Positions 31,322-40,484 of a DNA stretch of 64,000 nt are shown one piece after another (position 1 is the first letter of the stretch; each line of letters starts with the position of its first letter). Origin of the DNA: Alteromonas halophila (GTDB lineage: Bacteria; Pseudomonadota; Gammaproteobacteria; Enterobacterales; Alteromonadaceae); contig NZ_BMXP01000002.1 in the NCBI RefSeq assembly GCF_014651815.1, forward strand, positions 310,001 through 374,000. Reading direction: 5' to 3'. The notes under the pieces were generated by a model that was not told the origin of the DNA, searched no databases, and saw only the letters and a program-made list of their open reading frames with translations. A program made the position numbers and the translations under genes.

Positions 31322-32397
31322 CAGTTTCAGGGCTTTTTTATCAGTACACCCTGTACGCCACAAGCCTGGTTTATCTGGTCGTGCTGTGGCGTTACATTCA
31401 GTGTTATCAACGGCTGCCCGGGCGCCACTGGCTAACGGTAGCGGTGGGCTGCTGGCCGCTACTGGTTATTGATGAGTGGCTTAAACTGTTTGAACTCTCA
31501 GCCTTGTCTCCGTTTACCTGGCTGTTTGAGTTTGTCCCCGTGCTGTTACTCGCGGCCTGCTACAAAGCGGCAAGGCCGCTGATGCTCGACCGGGTAAAAA
31601 AATATTCACGCATGTGGGTTGTGGTCGCTGCGGTGATGCTTGCACAGATACCGCTCTGGCTGACATCACCGGACATCAAAATGCAGTGGTTTATGGCTGC
31701 GCCTGTCGGTGAGCCTCTGATCTACTGGCCATTTTACCTCGTGCCGTTGCTTACTGGTTTTGGTGTGCTGCTGTTTGGCATTCTGATTGCCGAGGATGTG
31801 CAGCATTATCATCAGCTGTTACCGGCGCAGGTGGTCGATGTGAATCAGTATAAAATCAGACGTATGGCGGGCGTCATGGGGGCTACCGTCGGCATTGCGT
31901 TTAGCTGTATTTTGCTGGTAAGCGCCGCCGCGTTTGGCTTTTTCACTATTCCGTTCTGGCTGAGTTTGTTTCATCTGGTGATGGCCGTGACCTGCTTATT
32001 TGTGATTGGTGCGCTGGTCTCACCCCGCACCACCTCACCCTGCCCACTTGATATGCAACGGCTGGATGCCTGTGATGAGTCACAGGCCGTGATGCGTGAT
32101 ACGTTGGCGCGCGCCGAGCAAACGATTATCCATACCAAAGGCTACAAACAACTGGGGCTGACGATTAAGGCATTCAGTCAGGATGCGGATATCGACCCCA
32201 CACTGCTGGCCATTGCCCTGCGCATGAGCCCGCGAAAAAACTTTCGTGGTTTTGTGTACCACTATCGTCTGGAGTACGCCAAAAAAGTGCTGTTAAGAAG
32301 TGATGCCAAAATTAACCGTGTCGCCAGGCGTCTGGGCATAAACTCCGAAAAATTCTTAAGTGGTGCGCTGGTGAGCTATTTACGCAAAATGGACTGA
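31318..32397 (+). CDS. Seven-helix membrane protein with C-terminal AraC-like HTH
   Basis: A 359-residue protein. About seven hydrophobic helices fill residues 8-240 (for example TLYATSLVYLVVLW, WPFYLVPLLTGFGVLLFGIL, GATVGIAFSCILLVSAAAFG). The last 100 residues resemble an AraC/XylS DNA-binding domain: NFRGFVYHYRLEYAKKVLLR followed by SDAKINRVARRLGINSEKFL, where the second HTH is degenerate at its end (LSGALVSYLRKMD). Membrane-embedded AraC regulators are known but rare and poorly studied. It would sense a signal in the membrane or periplasm and bind DNA directly. Target genes unknown. It lies after ygiF and may share its transcript. Not confidently assigned to a named family. Confidence 0.65.
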   Translation: MTVSGLFYQYTLYATSLVYLVVLWRYIQCYQRLPGRHWLTVAVGCWPLLVIDEWLKLFELSALSPFTWLFEFVPVLLLAACYKAARPLMLDRVKKYSRMWVVVAAVMLAQIPLWLTSPDIKMQWFMAAPVGEPLIYWPFYLVPLLTGFGVLLFGILIAEDVQHYHQLLPAQVVDVNQYKIRRMAGVMGATVGIAFSCILLVSAAAFGFFTIPFWLSLFHLVMAVTCLFVIGALVSPRTTSPCPLDMQRLDACDESQAVMRDTLARAEQTIIHTKGYKQLGLTIKAFSQDADIDPTLLAIALRMSPRKNFRGFVYHYRLEYAKKVLLRSDAKINRVARRLGINSEKFLSGALVSYLRKMD

Positions 32398-32455
32398 GCC
32401 GTGAGCCTCGGCTGAGAAGGCATGTGGCGATAAAAAATCGCTGATACCGCGCCAC

Positions 32456-32701
32456 TTATCCCTGCAGGGCAACGTACTTATCGGCCAGTTGCGCCAGTGA
32501 TTCACGGTGCGAGGGATCCGGGATAATGCAGTCAACCGGGCATACTGCTACGCAGCTCGGGTTATCATAATGCCCCACACACTCGGTACAGCGCGCAGCA
32601 TTAATCTGGTAATACGCCTCGCCCATTTGTATGGCCTGATTCGGGCATTCGTCTTCGCACAAATCGCAGTTGATGCAGTCGTCGGTTATGGTAAGTGCCA
32701 T
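32456..32701 (-). CDS. yfhL: YfhL-type 2[4Fe-4S] ferredoxin
   Basis: An 81-residue electron carrier with two cysteine clusters: CINCDLCEDECP and CTECVGHYDNPSCVAVCPVDC. The second has the widened spacing (CxxC-x8-C-x3-C) typical of the Allochromatium/YfhL type, which gives very low reduction potentials. Physiological partner unknown. A FNR-like box lies 68 bases upstream of the start, suggesting oxygen-responsive expression. Confidence 0.93.
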   Translation of the reverse strand: MALTITDDCINCDLCEDECPNQAIQMGEAYYQINAARCTECVGHYDNPSCVAVCPVDCIIPDPSHRESLAQLADKYVALQG

Positions 32702-33065
32702 GTGCGTCGTTCCTGATTCTACCTGTTTGGTCTGTTCCCAAACTGTAGCCGTTTGTCGGTAACTATGGCTTGACGTAAATCAAGCAAATGCGAGATGAGG
32801 GGACAAGATGGAATTTACGATCAGCAATTCTCCAGCCCTCTCATGTTTACAAAGAAGCAGAGCAGGCGGAGAGTCTGTTAGACACATCGTCATGTGCCTA
32901 TTAAACGCTTGCGAGAGTATTAAAAATGCGGCAGTGTATAAAAAGTAACCATGCCTGAGTGAGCTATTTGTCTGCTACTTGCAGTAGGTCGGTGTTTAGC
33001 AGTGTATGTGGTCTGCCTAACAATAATAAATTGACTTAACTACTTTAATGTAAAAAGGAATAAAC
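32702..33065. other. AT-rich intergenic region between ferredoxin and orphan lipoprotein genes
   Basis: About 360 bases, visibly richer in A/T than the surroundings. Apart from the FNR-like box at 32770-32783 I see only an 18-codon frame near 32891-32947 (MCLLNACESIKN...) without a convincing ribosome-binding site. No promoter for the downstream lipoprotein could be fixed. Confidence 0.4.
32770..32783. promoter_or_regulatory. FNR-type (CRP-family) box upstream of the ferredoxin gene
   Basis: TTGAC-GTAA-ATCAA matches the FNR/Anr consensus TTGAT-N4-ATCAA at nine of ten defined bases. It lies 69 bases before the ferredoxin ATG on the minus strand, a position compatible with activation around -40. 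Candidate only. Confidence 0.5.
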
Positions 33066-33506
33066 GTGAACGCGTGTGAAGTCTTTACTTTCCGAAGCCG
33101 CTCAGCCTGCCAAAGTGTTTTTATTCTTTTTCTTGTCACGTTGGTTTTGACAGGATGTGGCAATCGCGCACCGCAGCATATTGTGAATAAATCCGTTGCT
33201 ATTGAGCAGGGAGACTATTTTAGTCACAGCTTTAGACTCAATAGAGAGGCGACACTTGAATTAACAGTCGAGTCTCAGAACATGCCAGTCAAAATGTTTA
33301 TATCGTCGAAAAAAGATGCGCCAGCTGCTGCGGCTGGGCTGCCAGTGAATGTGTGGTTCCTGTCCACCGATATATATCGTGATTCTAAATCCGGGAGATT
33401 TCCTCAGGGTGATTACACACTTTTTGTTAAACACGGCAAAGAAAAGGGTTTCTTTGATGACGCCAGCCCAGCTGCCAGGGTGAATATACTGCTATCCGGG
33501 CGCTAA
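33066..33506 (+). CDS. Orphan small lipoprotein
   Basis: A 146-residue predicted lipoprotein: charged start, hydrophobic run (SVFILFLVTLVLTGC) with lipobox LTGC, and a mature domain that looks like an all-beta fold (YFSHSFRLNREATLELTVES, then GDYTLFVKHG). The mature part resembles pre-peptidase/stress-type beta sandwiches only vaguely and I do not recognise a family. The start is a GTG at 33066 preceded by AAAGGA. It sits in the most A/T-rich part of the window, flanked by a long gap and by mutH (convergent), which hints at later acquisition. Function unknown. Confidence 0.7.
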   Translation: MNACEVFTFRSRSACQSVFILFLVTLVLTGCGNRAPQHIVNKSVAIEQGDYFSHSFRLNREATLELTVESQNMPVKMFISSKKDAPAAAAGLPVNVWFLSTDIYRDSKSGRFPQGDYTLFVKHGKEKGFFDDASPAARVNILLSGR

Positions 33507-33528
33507 CGGTCTCAACACAAGCAGATGT

Positions 33529-34203
33529 TCAGACAAACGCGCGGTTAAGCAGTGCCTGTGTAAAGGTTTTACGCAGATAAAAGCCGCGTGGACGGGTTTT
33601 AATACGCTCACCTTCCTCATTGAGCGCGTCAGTCAGCACGCTACCATTCGCCGCCTTGGGGCGCAGGTGTAACGCATTGCCCTGGCGTGCGGTGATGGAT
33701 GCCACTTCTCCCAGCAGGATACGTTCACTAAGCTCTTCCCAGTCTTGTCGCAGTAGCGCGTCTTCCTGCTCTGACGGCGACCATAGAAAGCCACTGGCAA
33801 TGCGCCGCTGTGCGAGCGGGATCTGTCTGTCCCCCTCCAGCGGTAACCACAATACCTGCTGCAGTTTGTTGCGCACGTTACTGCTTTCCCAGGTGAGCCC
33901 CGGTTGCGCGATCAGTGGAGCGTAGCACACATAAGTGGTTTCAAGGACCTTTGCGCTGGCGTCAATAGGAAGGGTTTTAAGCTCCACGCCCAACGCCGGA
34001 AAATCCTGTTGTGGTTTTGAACCCGCGCTGGCACCCAGCCACAATTCAATAAGCATACCCGGCCAGCCTTTGTGACGCGACAAATCTGCGGGGATCTGCA
34101 CCTCTGCGAGTTTTGCCAATTCGCCCAAAGACAGACCGGCTATAGCCTGGCAGCGATCAAGCAGTTCGTCGGTTGTGGCAGGAGGCGTAGCTGGTGGTTG
34201 CAT
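33529..34203 (-). CDS. mutH: DNA mismatch repair endonuclease MutH
   Basis: Nicks the unmethylated strand at hemimethylated GATC sites after activation by MutS-MutL. The 224-residue protein carries the restriction-enzyme-like catalytic triad Asp67, Glu74 and Lys76 in DFPALGVELKTLP, and the C-terminal RGFYLRKTFTQALL. Its presence implies Dam methylation in the host. Divergent from rppH, a conserved arrangement. Confidence 0.95.
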   Translation of the reverse strand: MQPPATPPATTDELLDRCQAIAGLSLGELAKLAEVQIPADLSRHKGWPGMLIELWLGASAGSKPQQDFPALGVELKTLPIDASAKVLETTYVCYAPLIAQPGLTWESSNVRNKLQQVLWLPLEGDRQIPLAQRRIASGFLWSPSEQEDALLRQDWEELSERILLGEVASITARQGNALHLRPKAANGSVLTDALNEEGERIKTRPRGFYLRKTFTQALLNRAFV

Positions 34204-34297
34204 GGTGGATTGCTCTTACAGCGATTAATGCTTTGAAAGGGCTATAGTTTATGGAAGAATGCAATAATAGATAAGTCTAGCATGCCCGGGAGTCTAT

Positions 34298-34822
34298 GTG
34301 ATAGATGCCGATGGATTCCGTGCGAATGTGGGCATAGTGATTTGCAACAAAATGGGTCAGGTATTTTGGGCAAGACGTTATGGTCAACATTCATGGCAGT
34401 TTCCACAAGGCGGAATTGATGAAGGGGAAACTGCGGAACAAACCATGTTCAGGGAGCTGCACGAAGAAGTAGGACTGACGCCAAAAGATGTCACTATTTT
34501 AAGTGTGTCGCGAAACTGGCACCGTTATAAGCTTCCCAAGCGACTAATACGCCAGGGAAGCAATCCGGTCTGTATAGGCCAAAAGCAAAAATGGTTTTTG
34601 TTGCAGCTTGACTGTGACGACAAAGATGTTGATGTACTGAAAACTGGTCATCCGGAATTTGATGACTGGCGGTGGGTAAGTTACTGGTACCCGATACGCA
34701 ACGTGGTGTCGTTTAAGCGTGATGTGTATCGCCGGGTGATGAAAGAGTTTGCCGGTGTGGTGATGAATCAGAACCAGCGACAACATGCTCCGCGACGATC
34801 GCGAAGGCGGCGGCGAGGATAG
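34298..34822 (+). CDS. rppH: RNA pyrophosphohydrolase RppH
   Basis: Nudix enzyme that removes pyrophosphate from mRNA 5' ends, starting RNase E-dependent decay. The 174 residues have the Nudix box [20 protein letters not shown] (residues 38-57, continuing VGL) and the family start [15 protein letters not shown]. The start codon is GTG at 34298, as in E. coli. The basic tail (RRSRRRRRG) is consistent with RNA binding. Ten bases before ptsP. Confidence 0.95.
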   Translation: MIDADGFRANVGIVICNKMGQVFWARRYGQHSWQFPQGGIDEGETAEQTMFRELHEEVGLTPKDVTILSVSRNWHRYKLPKRLIRQGSNPVCIGQKQKWFLLQLDCDDKDVDVLKTGHPEFDDWRWVSYWYPIRNVVSFKRDVYRRVMKEFAGVVMNQNQRQHAPRRSRRRRRG

Positions 34823-34831
34823 GAGTCAACA

Positions 34832-37150
34832 GTGGGTCAGACCGGCAGCAAAGGCACAACGCTGACAACGCTAAAAAGTATCGTGCAGGAGATGAATCAA
34901 ATCCCCGAGCTCGATAAGGCGTTGTTTCGTCTGGCAACTCGGGTTAAACACACGGTTAATGTTGACTCGTGCTCTATCTATCTGGCCGACTATGAGCATC
35001 AGGAATTTATTCTTAAAGCGACTGATGGGTTACATCCCGATGCGGTTGAGCAGGTCAGGATTGGCTTTTCAGAAGGACTGATTGGTCTGGTGGGGCAGCG
35101 TGAAGAGCCGCTCAATATTGAAAATGCGCACCAGCACCCGCGCTTCAAACACTATGACGAGGTGCAGGAAGAAAACCTGAACGCCTTTCTTGGCACCCCC
35201 ATTATTCATCAGCGCAAAGTGCTGGGCGTAATAACGCTGCAGCAGCAACAAATGCGCCGCTTCAGCGAAAATGAAGAAGCCTTTCTGGTAACGCTGGCCA
35301 CGCAACTGGCGCTGGAAATCACCAATGCAGATATTCGCGGCGCGCTGGGTACCAATACCTCGTTTGGAACAGCCCTGCGCCAGAAAAACGTGGTGGGTAT
35401 ACCCGGCTCACCAGGACTGGCGGTAGGCAAAGGCTTCCCGCCGGATCGCAGCTTTTCTCTACGCACCTGGGTGGTACGCCGTACCAATTCGCCGCAGGAT
35501 GAAATTCAGGTATACCGCAAAGCGGTTGAAATTACCCGTGAACAGGTCGATTCGCTTTCCAAGAGCCTGGATGACGGTATTCCGGACGATGTTAAGTCCA
35601 TTTTTCAGTTGTATCACCATCTGCTGGATGCCAATAGCCTGGGGCGGGAAGTGGAAGAGAAAGTCCGCCAGGGCTGGGACGCCGGTTCGTCACTGAAAAT
35701 GGTAGTCGACGCCTACGCCACGCGATTTCAGGAAATGGATGACCCTTATATGCAGGAACGGGCGATTGATATTGTCGATCTGTCTAACCGCATTCTGACC
35801 AATATCCTGATCGAGGCCAAAGGCAAGAAGATTGTCGAAAAGCAGCCTCTTGAAGACAGCATTCTGGTGGCCGAAGAAGTCTCAGCGACCATGCTGGCCG
35901 AATTTCCGCGGGATAAACTAAAAGGCATTATTTCAATTAAAGGCTCGGCCAATTCCCACGCTGCCATCCTGGCCCGGGCCATGGGCGTGCCGGCTGTGAT
36001 GGGCTGTCAGTCATTGTCGCCAGCGCTGTTGGAAGAGAAAGATATATTACTGGATGGCTATTCCGGTGAAGTGATTGTATCGCCTGAACGTACTATTCGC
36101 AGTGAGTTTATTCACCTCATTGAGGAAGAAGAGGCCATATCTGAGCGCATTAATGCGGAGTCGGATCAGCCCTGCCAAAGTCAGGACGGCTGCCGGATGT
36201 CGCTGTTTATCAACGCCGGGCTATCAGCCGAAGCAGAGCTTGGTAGTGCCAATATGGGCGCGGGTATTGGTCTGTTCCGCACAGAAATTCCGTTTATGAT
36301 GCGGGAGCGCTTCCCGTCCGAAAAAGAACAGGTTGAGCTCTACCGTCAGATACTCAGTGCCGCCCCGGATTTGCCCATCACCATGCGTACCCTGGATGTC
36401 GGCGGTGATAAACCATTACCTTACTTCCCCATTAATGAGGAAAATCCGTTCCTGGGCTGGCGCGGAGTAAGGCTGACTCTGGATCATCCTGAAATATTTC
36501 TTGTACAGATCCGCGCCATGCTTCGTGCCAGCATTGGCTTTGATAATCTGCAAATCATGTTACCAATGATTTCCTCGGTAGGCGAAGTTGAAGAAGCCAG
36601 GCGGCTGATTGACCAGGCGTTTTTTGAGATCCGCGATGAGATAAAAGACTCGGGCGAGCGCCTTAACAAGCCACGTATTGGTATTATGCTGGAAGTGCCC
36701 TCGGTGCTGTATCAGTTACCGCAACTGGCTAAACAGGTAGACTTTTTTTCGGTTGGCAGTAACGATCTCACCCAGTATCTGCTGGCGGTGGACCGCAATA
36801 ATACGCGGGTGGCCGGGCTATACAACAGCTACCACCCTGCCGTGTTAGGGGCGTTATATGACATTGTGAAACAGGCGAATGTCAGCCAGGTTCCGGTAAC
36901 TGTCTGCGGCGAAATTGCCGGCGAACCAGGCGGTGCCATTCTTCTGATGGGAATGGGCTACCGGCGCTTAAGTATGAATGCGTTTAACCTGCGCAAAGTA
37001 AACTGGCTGATACGTAACGTTAATCTAAGCGAAAGTAAGCACCTGCTATCAAGGGCGCTGACATCCTCGTCGCACCAGGAAGTGTTTCTGCATCTTAATC
37101 AATACTTGGAAAGCAAAGGTCTGGGCGGGCTGATTCGGGCCGGTGCCTGA
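34832..37150 (+). CDS. ptsP: Phosphoenolpyruvate-protein phosphotransferase PtsP (EI-Ntr)
   Basis: First enzyme of the nitrogen phosphotransferase system; passes phosphate from PEP to NPr. A 772-residue protein with an N-terminal GAF domain (about 15-165, with CSIYLADYEHQEF), the phosphohistidine domain with His376 in GSANSHAAILARAMGVPAVM, and the PEP-binding barrel with TLDVGGDKPLPYFP, FSVGSNDLTQYLLAVDR and CGEIAG. Start codon is GTG at 34832. The rppH-ptsP pair is conserved. No npr or ptsN is in this window. Confidence 0.95.
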   Translation: MGQTGSKGTTLTTLKSIVQEMNQIPELDKALFRLATRVKHTVNVDSCSIYLADYEHQEFILKATDGLHPDAVEQVRIGFSEGLIGLVGQREEPLNIENAHQHPRFKHYDEVQEENLNAFLGTPIIHQRKVLGVITLQQQQMRRFSENEEAFLVTLATQLALEITNADIRGALGTNTSFGTALRQKNVVGIPGSPGLAVGKGFPPDRSFSLRTWVVRRTNSPQDEIQVYRKAVEITREQVDSLSKSLDDGIPDDVKSIFQLYHHLLDANSLGREVEEKVRQGWDAGSSLKMVVDAYATRFQEMDDPYMQERAIDIVDLSNRILTNILIEAKGKKIVEKQPLEDSILVAEEVSATMLAEFPRDKLKGIISIKGSANSHAAILARAMGVPAVMGCQSLSPALLEEKDILLDGYSGEVIVSPERTIRSEFIHLIEEEEAISERINAESDQPCQSQDGCRMSLFINAGLSAEAELGSANMGAGIGLFRTEIPFMMRERFPSEKEQVELYRQILSAAPDLPITMRTLDVGGDKPLPYFPINEENPFLGWRGVRLTLDHPEIFLVQIRAMLRASIGFDNLQIMLPMISSVGEVEEARRLIDQAFFEIRDEIKDSGERLNKPRIGIMLEVPSVLYQLPQLAKQVDFFSVGSNDLTQYLLAVDRNNTRVAGLYNSYHPAVLGALYDIVKQANVSQVPVTVCGEIAGEPGGAILLMGMGYRRLSMNAFNLRKVNWLIRNVNLSESKHLLSRALTSSSHQEVFLHLNQYLESKGLGGLIRAGA

Positions 37151-37261
37151 CAACGGGGAGCACGCATTCTCTGTATGTCTTGGGCACTGCTTTTGTAACA
37201 GTTTAAGCTACACTTGATTGTACATTCGTAAGGAACGTGAGCGGGTTATCCCGTCGTTTGT

Positions 37262-37365
37262 TCTGTCTTATGCGACAGACTGAGACAGGTAACGGCCTGC
37301 GTTTCGGTATTCAGGGAGAATGCGAATGCATCTGAGGCCGCAGTGTTACTTCTGGCCTGTTCGCA
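37262..37365 (+). promoter_or_regulatory. Structured leader upstream of the BdlA-like gene
   Basis: Two potential RNA hairpins in the 239-base gap after ptsP: TCTGTC/GACAGA at 37262-37279, and a nested one with outer arms TGCGAA (37321-37326) / TTCGCA (37360-37365) and inner arms AGGCC / GGCCT. The latter ends 24 bases before the TTG start. It does not match any riboswitch I recognise (no GEMM-type c-di-GMP motif). Confidence 0.3.
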
Positions 37366-37389
37366 TCTTTCTTAACACAAAGGACTGTT

Positions 37390-38685
37390 TTGAAATTATT
37401 CCGTCTATCACCCTCAAAAACTGACACCACCATCACTGACACCCAGGATAACGACAGTGCAGCCTTACAGGCGATCCGGGAAAATACCGGTATGATTGTA
37501 TTTACGCCGGATGGCCACATCGAAGATGCGAATGCGTTGTTTCTTGATGTCGTGGGCTACCAGCGCGAGGAGCTGATTGGTCAGCACCACAGGGTGTTGT
37601 GTCCACCAGAGTATGCGCAGTCACCGGCTTACCGTGAATTCTGGCAGGCACTGGCAGCAGGGCGTCAGCAACGTGGCACGTTCCGGCGTGTTGATAAGCA
37701 ACAGCAGTCTGTCTGGCTGGAGGCAACCTACTGCCCGGTTACTGATAATACCGGGGCGGTGACAAAGATCGTGAAACTGGCCAGCGATATCACTGACAAT
37801 CACTACACTATGCTACGCAGCCAGGCCCGCCTCGATGCGCTTGACAGAAGCATGGCTGTGATAGAGTTTACCCCCGACGGTAAAATTCTGACTGCTAATG
37901 ACAATTTTTTGGACGTGATGCACGTATCCATGGAAGACATTAAAGGCAAACATCATCGTATTTTTTGTGATGATCGCTTTTACACGGAGCATCCCGACTT
38001 CTGGCATAAGCTGGCACAAGGTGAGTTTTATTCGGGGCGCTTTGAACGCCGGGACGGACATGGTCAGACGATATGGCTGGAAGCAACCTACAACCCAGTG
38101 ACTGGCGAGGACGGACAGGTTGAGCGTGTGATCAAGTTTGCGTCCGATATTACGCAACGCGTTGCCTCGGCGAGAGACGCCATTGAGCTTGCCAGCCAGA
38201 CATCGGCAATCACCTCCCAACAGACCAGTGACGCCGTAAGTGCGTTACACCGGGCCATTGATATTTCTGAGCATATTCGCACGCAGGTCGATAAGACCAC
38301 GGGCAGCAGTGAGCATCTTGCCAGACAATCTACTGATATTCGTAATATCGTTTCAACCATTCGCAGTATTGCAGAGCAGACCAATCTGCTTGCCCTGAAT
38401 GCTGCCATTGAAGCGGCACGTGCCGGGGAAGCCGGCCGGGGCTTTGCAGTGGTTGCCGATGAGGTGCGGACTCTGGCTGCCCGGGCGGCGACAGCAACAG
38501 AAGAGATTGAAGACGTGGTGCTCACCAACGGTACCCTCATTAACGAAATTGACAGTCAGATTCGGCAAATTTATTCGGGTACCCAGGAAAGTGAGAAAGC
38601 CATGGGGTCTGTTTCTCAAAGTATCCAGGACGCGCGCCAGGGAATGGAACGTCTGGTCTCTGAAATTCAGAGTCTGATTAAGTAG
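37390..38685 (+). CDS. Soluble chemoreceptor with two PAS domains, BdlA-like
   Basis: A 431-residue methyl-accepting chemotaxis-type protein with no transmembrane segment. PAS1 is at about 25-137 and PAS2 at about 148-256; both share the pattern GKHHRIFC / GQHHRVLC, then LEATYNPV and ASDIT. The MCP signalling domain at 265-431 has the CheA/CheW-binding tip [20 protein letters not shown] (329-348) with [15 protein letters not shown]. The architecture equals Pseudomonas BdlA, a biofilm-dispersion sensor. The start is a TTG at 37390 with AAAGGA upstream. It interrupts the usual ptsP-TSUP-lgt-thyA order. Energy or oxygen sensing through the PAS domains is plausible; ligand unknown. Confidence 0.85.
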   Translation: MKLFRLSPSKTDTTITDTQDNDSAALQAIRENTGMIVFTPDGHIEDANALFLDVVGYQREELIGQHHRVLCPPEYAQSPAYREFWQALAAGRQQRGTFRRVDKQQQSVWLEATYCPVTDNTGAVTKIVKLASDITDNHYTMLRSQARLDALDRSMAVIEFTPDGKILTANDNFLDVMHVSMEDIKGKHHRIFCDDRFYTEHPDFWHKLAQGEFYSGRFERRDGHGQTIWLEATYNPVTGEDGQVERVIKFASDITQRVASARDAIELASQTSAITSQQTSDAVSALHRAIDISEHIRTQVDKTTGSSEHLARQSTDIRNIVSTIRSIAEQTNLLALNAAIEAARAGEAGRGFAVVADEVRTLAARAATATEEIEDVVLTNGTLINEIDSQIRQIYSGTQESEKAMGSVSQSIQDARQGMERLVSEIQSLIK

Positions 38686-38849
38686 TTTTTCAGGCGTTGG
38701 TGCGTGTCTGTCTTCGCTTAACGCCTGAATACGCACGGGGGGCTGACTTGATGAGTTGCCCGATTGTATGACGGGGAGGCCACCGACTTATTCGCACCCT
38801 TTTTCAACAATCTGTGGTAGGCTACCGGTGTTTTTCAGAAGGACGTCGC

Positions 38850-39656
38850 GTGGATCCAATAATAATAACTCTCGTGTGTTGCGCAGTGCTGGGCGTGGTC
38901 GTTGGACTACTTGCCGGTATGCTGGGTATCGGCGGTGGTGTCATTATTGTTCCCGCGCTCTCATACCTGCTTGTTCACCTGCATGATATGGATGCCAGCA
39001 TCGTTATGCCGGTGGCGGTTGCAACGTCGCTATCCACCATTATTTTCACCGGGGCATCGTCTGCCTTTGCACACTACAAACTGGGCAATTTGCGCAAACA
39101 TATTGTACTGTATACGGGCATTGGCATTGCTGTTGGCGCGATTATAGGCGCGCAGGTGGCCAGTCATATTGACGGCGATCTGTTACGTCATATCTTTGCC
39201 GGGCTGGTCATTCTTATTGCGCTGCAAATGATTTTTGGTAAAACCCGCGAGTCTGCGACGCCCGCAACACCGTCAATACTGATCACGGCAGGCGGCGGAA
39301 CAGGCATTATCAGTGCGCTGATGGGGATTGGTGGCGGCGCAGTGCTGGTACCGGCGCTGGTCTGGTTTAAGGTCAATATGCGCCATGCCATAGGTTGCGC
39401 TGCGTTAGGCGGGATGGTGATTGCCGTATTTGGTACACTTAGCTTCATTATCGCGGGCCTGGGCAAGGTAAATCTGCCTGCAGGTGGCCTGGGCTTTGTC
39501 TATTTGCCAGCTACAGCCGGAATTGTGGCAACGTCAATCTTTACGGCCAGTATCGGTGCCCGGCTTGGCCAGAAAGTAAACACTAAATTTTTAAAGCGTC
39601 TGCTGGCTACATTGCTGGTGGTTGTCAGCATTCGCATGATCGCAGGAATAGAGTAA
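38850..39656 (+). CDS. TSUP/TauE-SafE family membrane transporter
   Basis: A 268-residue inner-membrane protein with about eight helices in two repeats, each with a conserved glycine-rich motif (GMLGIGGGVIIVPALSYL and SALMGIGGGAVLVPALVWF). Family members export sulfite, sulfoacetate or other organosulfur anions; the substrate here is unknown. The start is a GTG at 38850 with AGAAGGA seven bases upstream, giving MDPIIITLVCCAV. A GTG 12 codons earlier has no ribosome-binding site. Three bases before lgt, so probably co-translated with it. Confidence 0.88.
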   Translation: MDPIIITLVCCAVLGVVVGLLAGMLGIGGGVIIVPALSYLLVHLHDMDASIVMPVAVATSLSTIIFTGASSAFAHYKLGNLRKHIVLYTGIGIAVGAIIGAQVASHIDGDLLRHIFAGLVILIALQMIFGKTRESATPATPSILITAGGGTGIISALMGIGGGAVLVPALVWFKVNMRHAIGCAALGGMVIAVFGTLSFIIAGLGKVNLPAGGLGFVYLPATAGIVATSIFTASIGARLGQKVNTKFLKRLLATLLVVVSIRMIAGIE

Positions 39657-39659
39657 CGG

Positions 39660-40484
39660 ATGGTTGAAAGTAGTTATTTTGTTTTTCCCAGTATCGATCC
39701 GATAATTTTCAGTATCGGCCCGTTGAGTGTCCGCTGGTACGGTATGATGTATTTAGTCGGCTTTATTGCGGCTTATCTGCTTGCTCAGAAGCGTCTTGAA
39801 AATACCTCGTGGAGTCGCGATCAACTCAGTGATCTGCTGTTTTGGGGCTTCGTGGGTGTCATCATCGGCGGGCGTCTGGGTTATGTGCTGTTTTATCAGT
39901 TTGGATTATTTATAGATAATCCGCTGTATCTGTTCAAAATCTGGGCCGGCGGTATGTCATTTCACGGTGGTCTGCTGGGCGTGCTGGTGGCCTTGTACTG
40001 GCAGTCGCGGCGTATGAAAACCACGTTTCTGGCTCTGGGTGACTTTGTTGCCCCGCTTGTGCCCATTGGTCTGGGTGCGGGAAGAATCGGCAATTTTCTC
40101 AATGCGGAATTGTGGGGGCGTCCGACCGATGTGCCCTGGGCGGTAATTTTCCCTGACGCCGGTAATCTCCCTCGTCATCCTTCACAGTTATATGAGTTTG
40201 CGCTGGAAGGTGTACTGCTGTTTATTATCCTGTGGCTTTACTCAGCCAGGCCCCGTCCTACTGGGGCAGTCAGCGGTCTGTTTTTAGCGGGATATGGCAG
40301 CTTCCGCTTTATCGTTGAATACTTCCGCGAACCCGATGCGCATATTGGCCTGTATCAGCTCGGCTTGAGTCAGGGTCAGTTACTTTGTATACCTATGATT
40401 TTACTGGGCGTATGGCTTATTATTCGTGCATACACCAAGAACAGCAGAACAAACGCTAAGACCAAGAATTCGGCATCATCATGA
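39660..40484 (+). CDS. lgt: Phosphatidylglycerol-prolipoprotein diacylglyceryl transferase
   Basis: First enzyme of lipoprotein maturation: attaches diacylglycerol to the lipobox cysteine. The 274-residue protein has seven membrane helices, the Lgt signature [20 protein letters not shown], the catalytic-region SFHGGLLG and HPSQLYE, and [11 protein letters not shown]-like [12 protein letters not shown]. It would modify the lipoproteins in this window (NlpD, the S9 peptidase, the PrsT-like protein and the orphan at 33 kb). The stop overlaps the thyA start by four bases. Confidence 0.96.
   Translation: MVESSYFVFPSIDPIIFSIGPLSVRWYGMMYLVGFIAAYLLAQKRLENTSWSRDQLSDLLFWGFVGVIIGGRLGYVLFYQFGLFIDNPLYLFKIWAGGMSFHGGLLGVLVALYWQSRRMKTTFLALGDFVAPLVPIGLGAGRIGNFLNAELWGRPTDVPWAVIFPDAGNLPRHPSQLYEFALEGVLLFIILWLYSARPRPTGAVSGLFLAGYGSFRFIVEYFREPDAHIGLYQLGLSQGQLLCIPMILLGVWLIIRAYTKNSRTNAKTKNSASS

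Noticed and set aside
37151-37389. Possible c-di-GMP riboswitch before the BdlA-like gene
   Set aside because: Hairpins are present but the conserved GEMM bases and tetraloop receptor are not.
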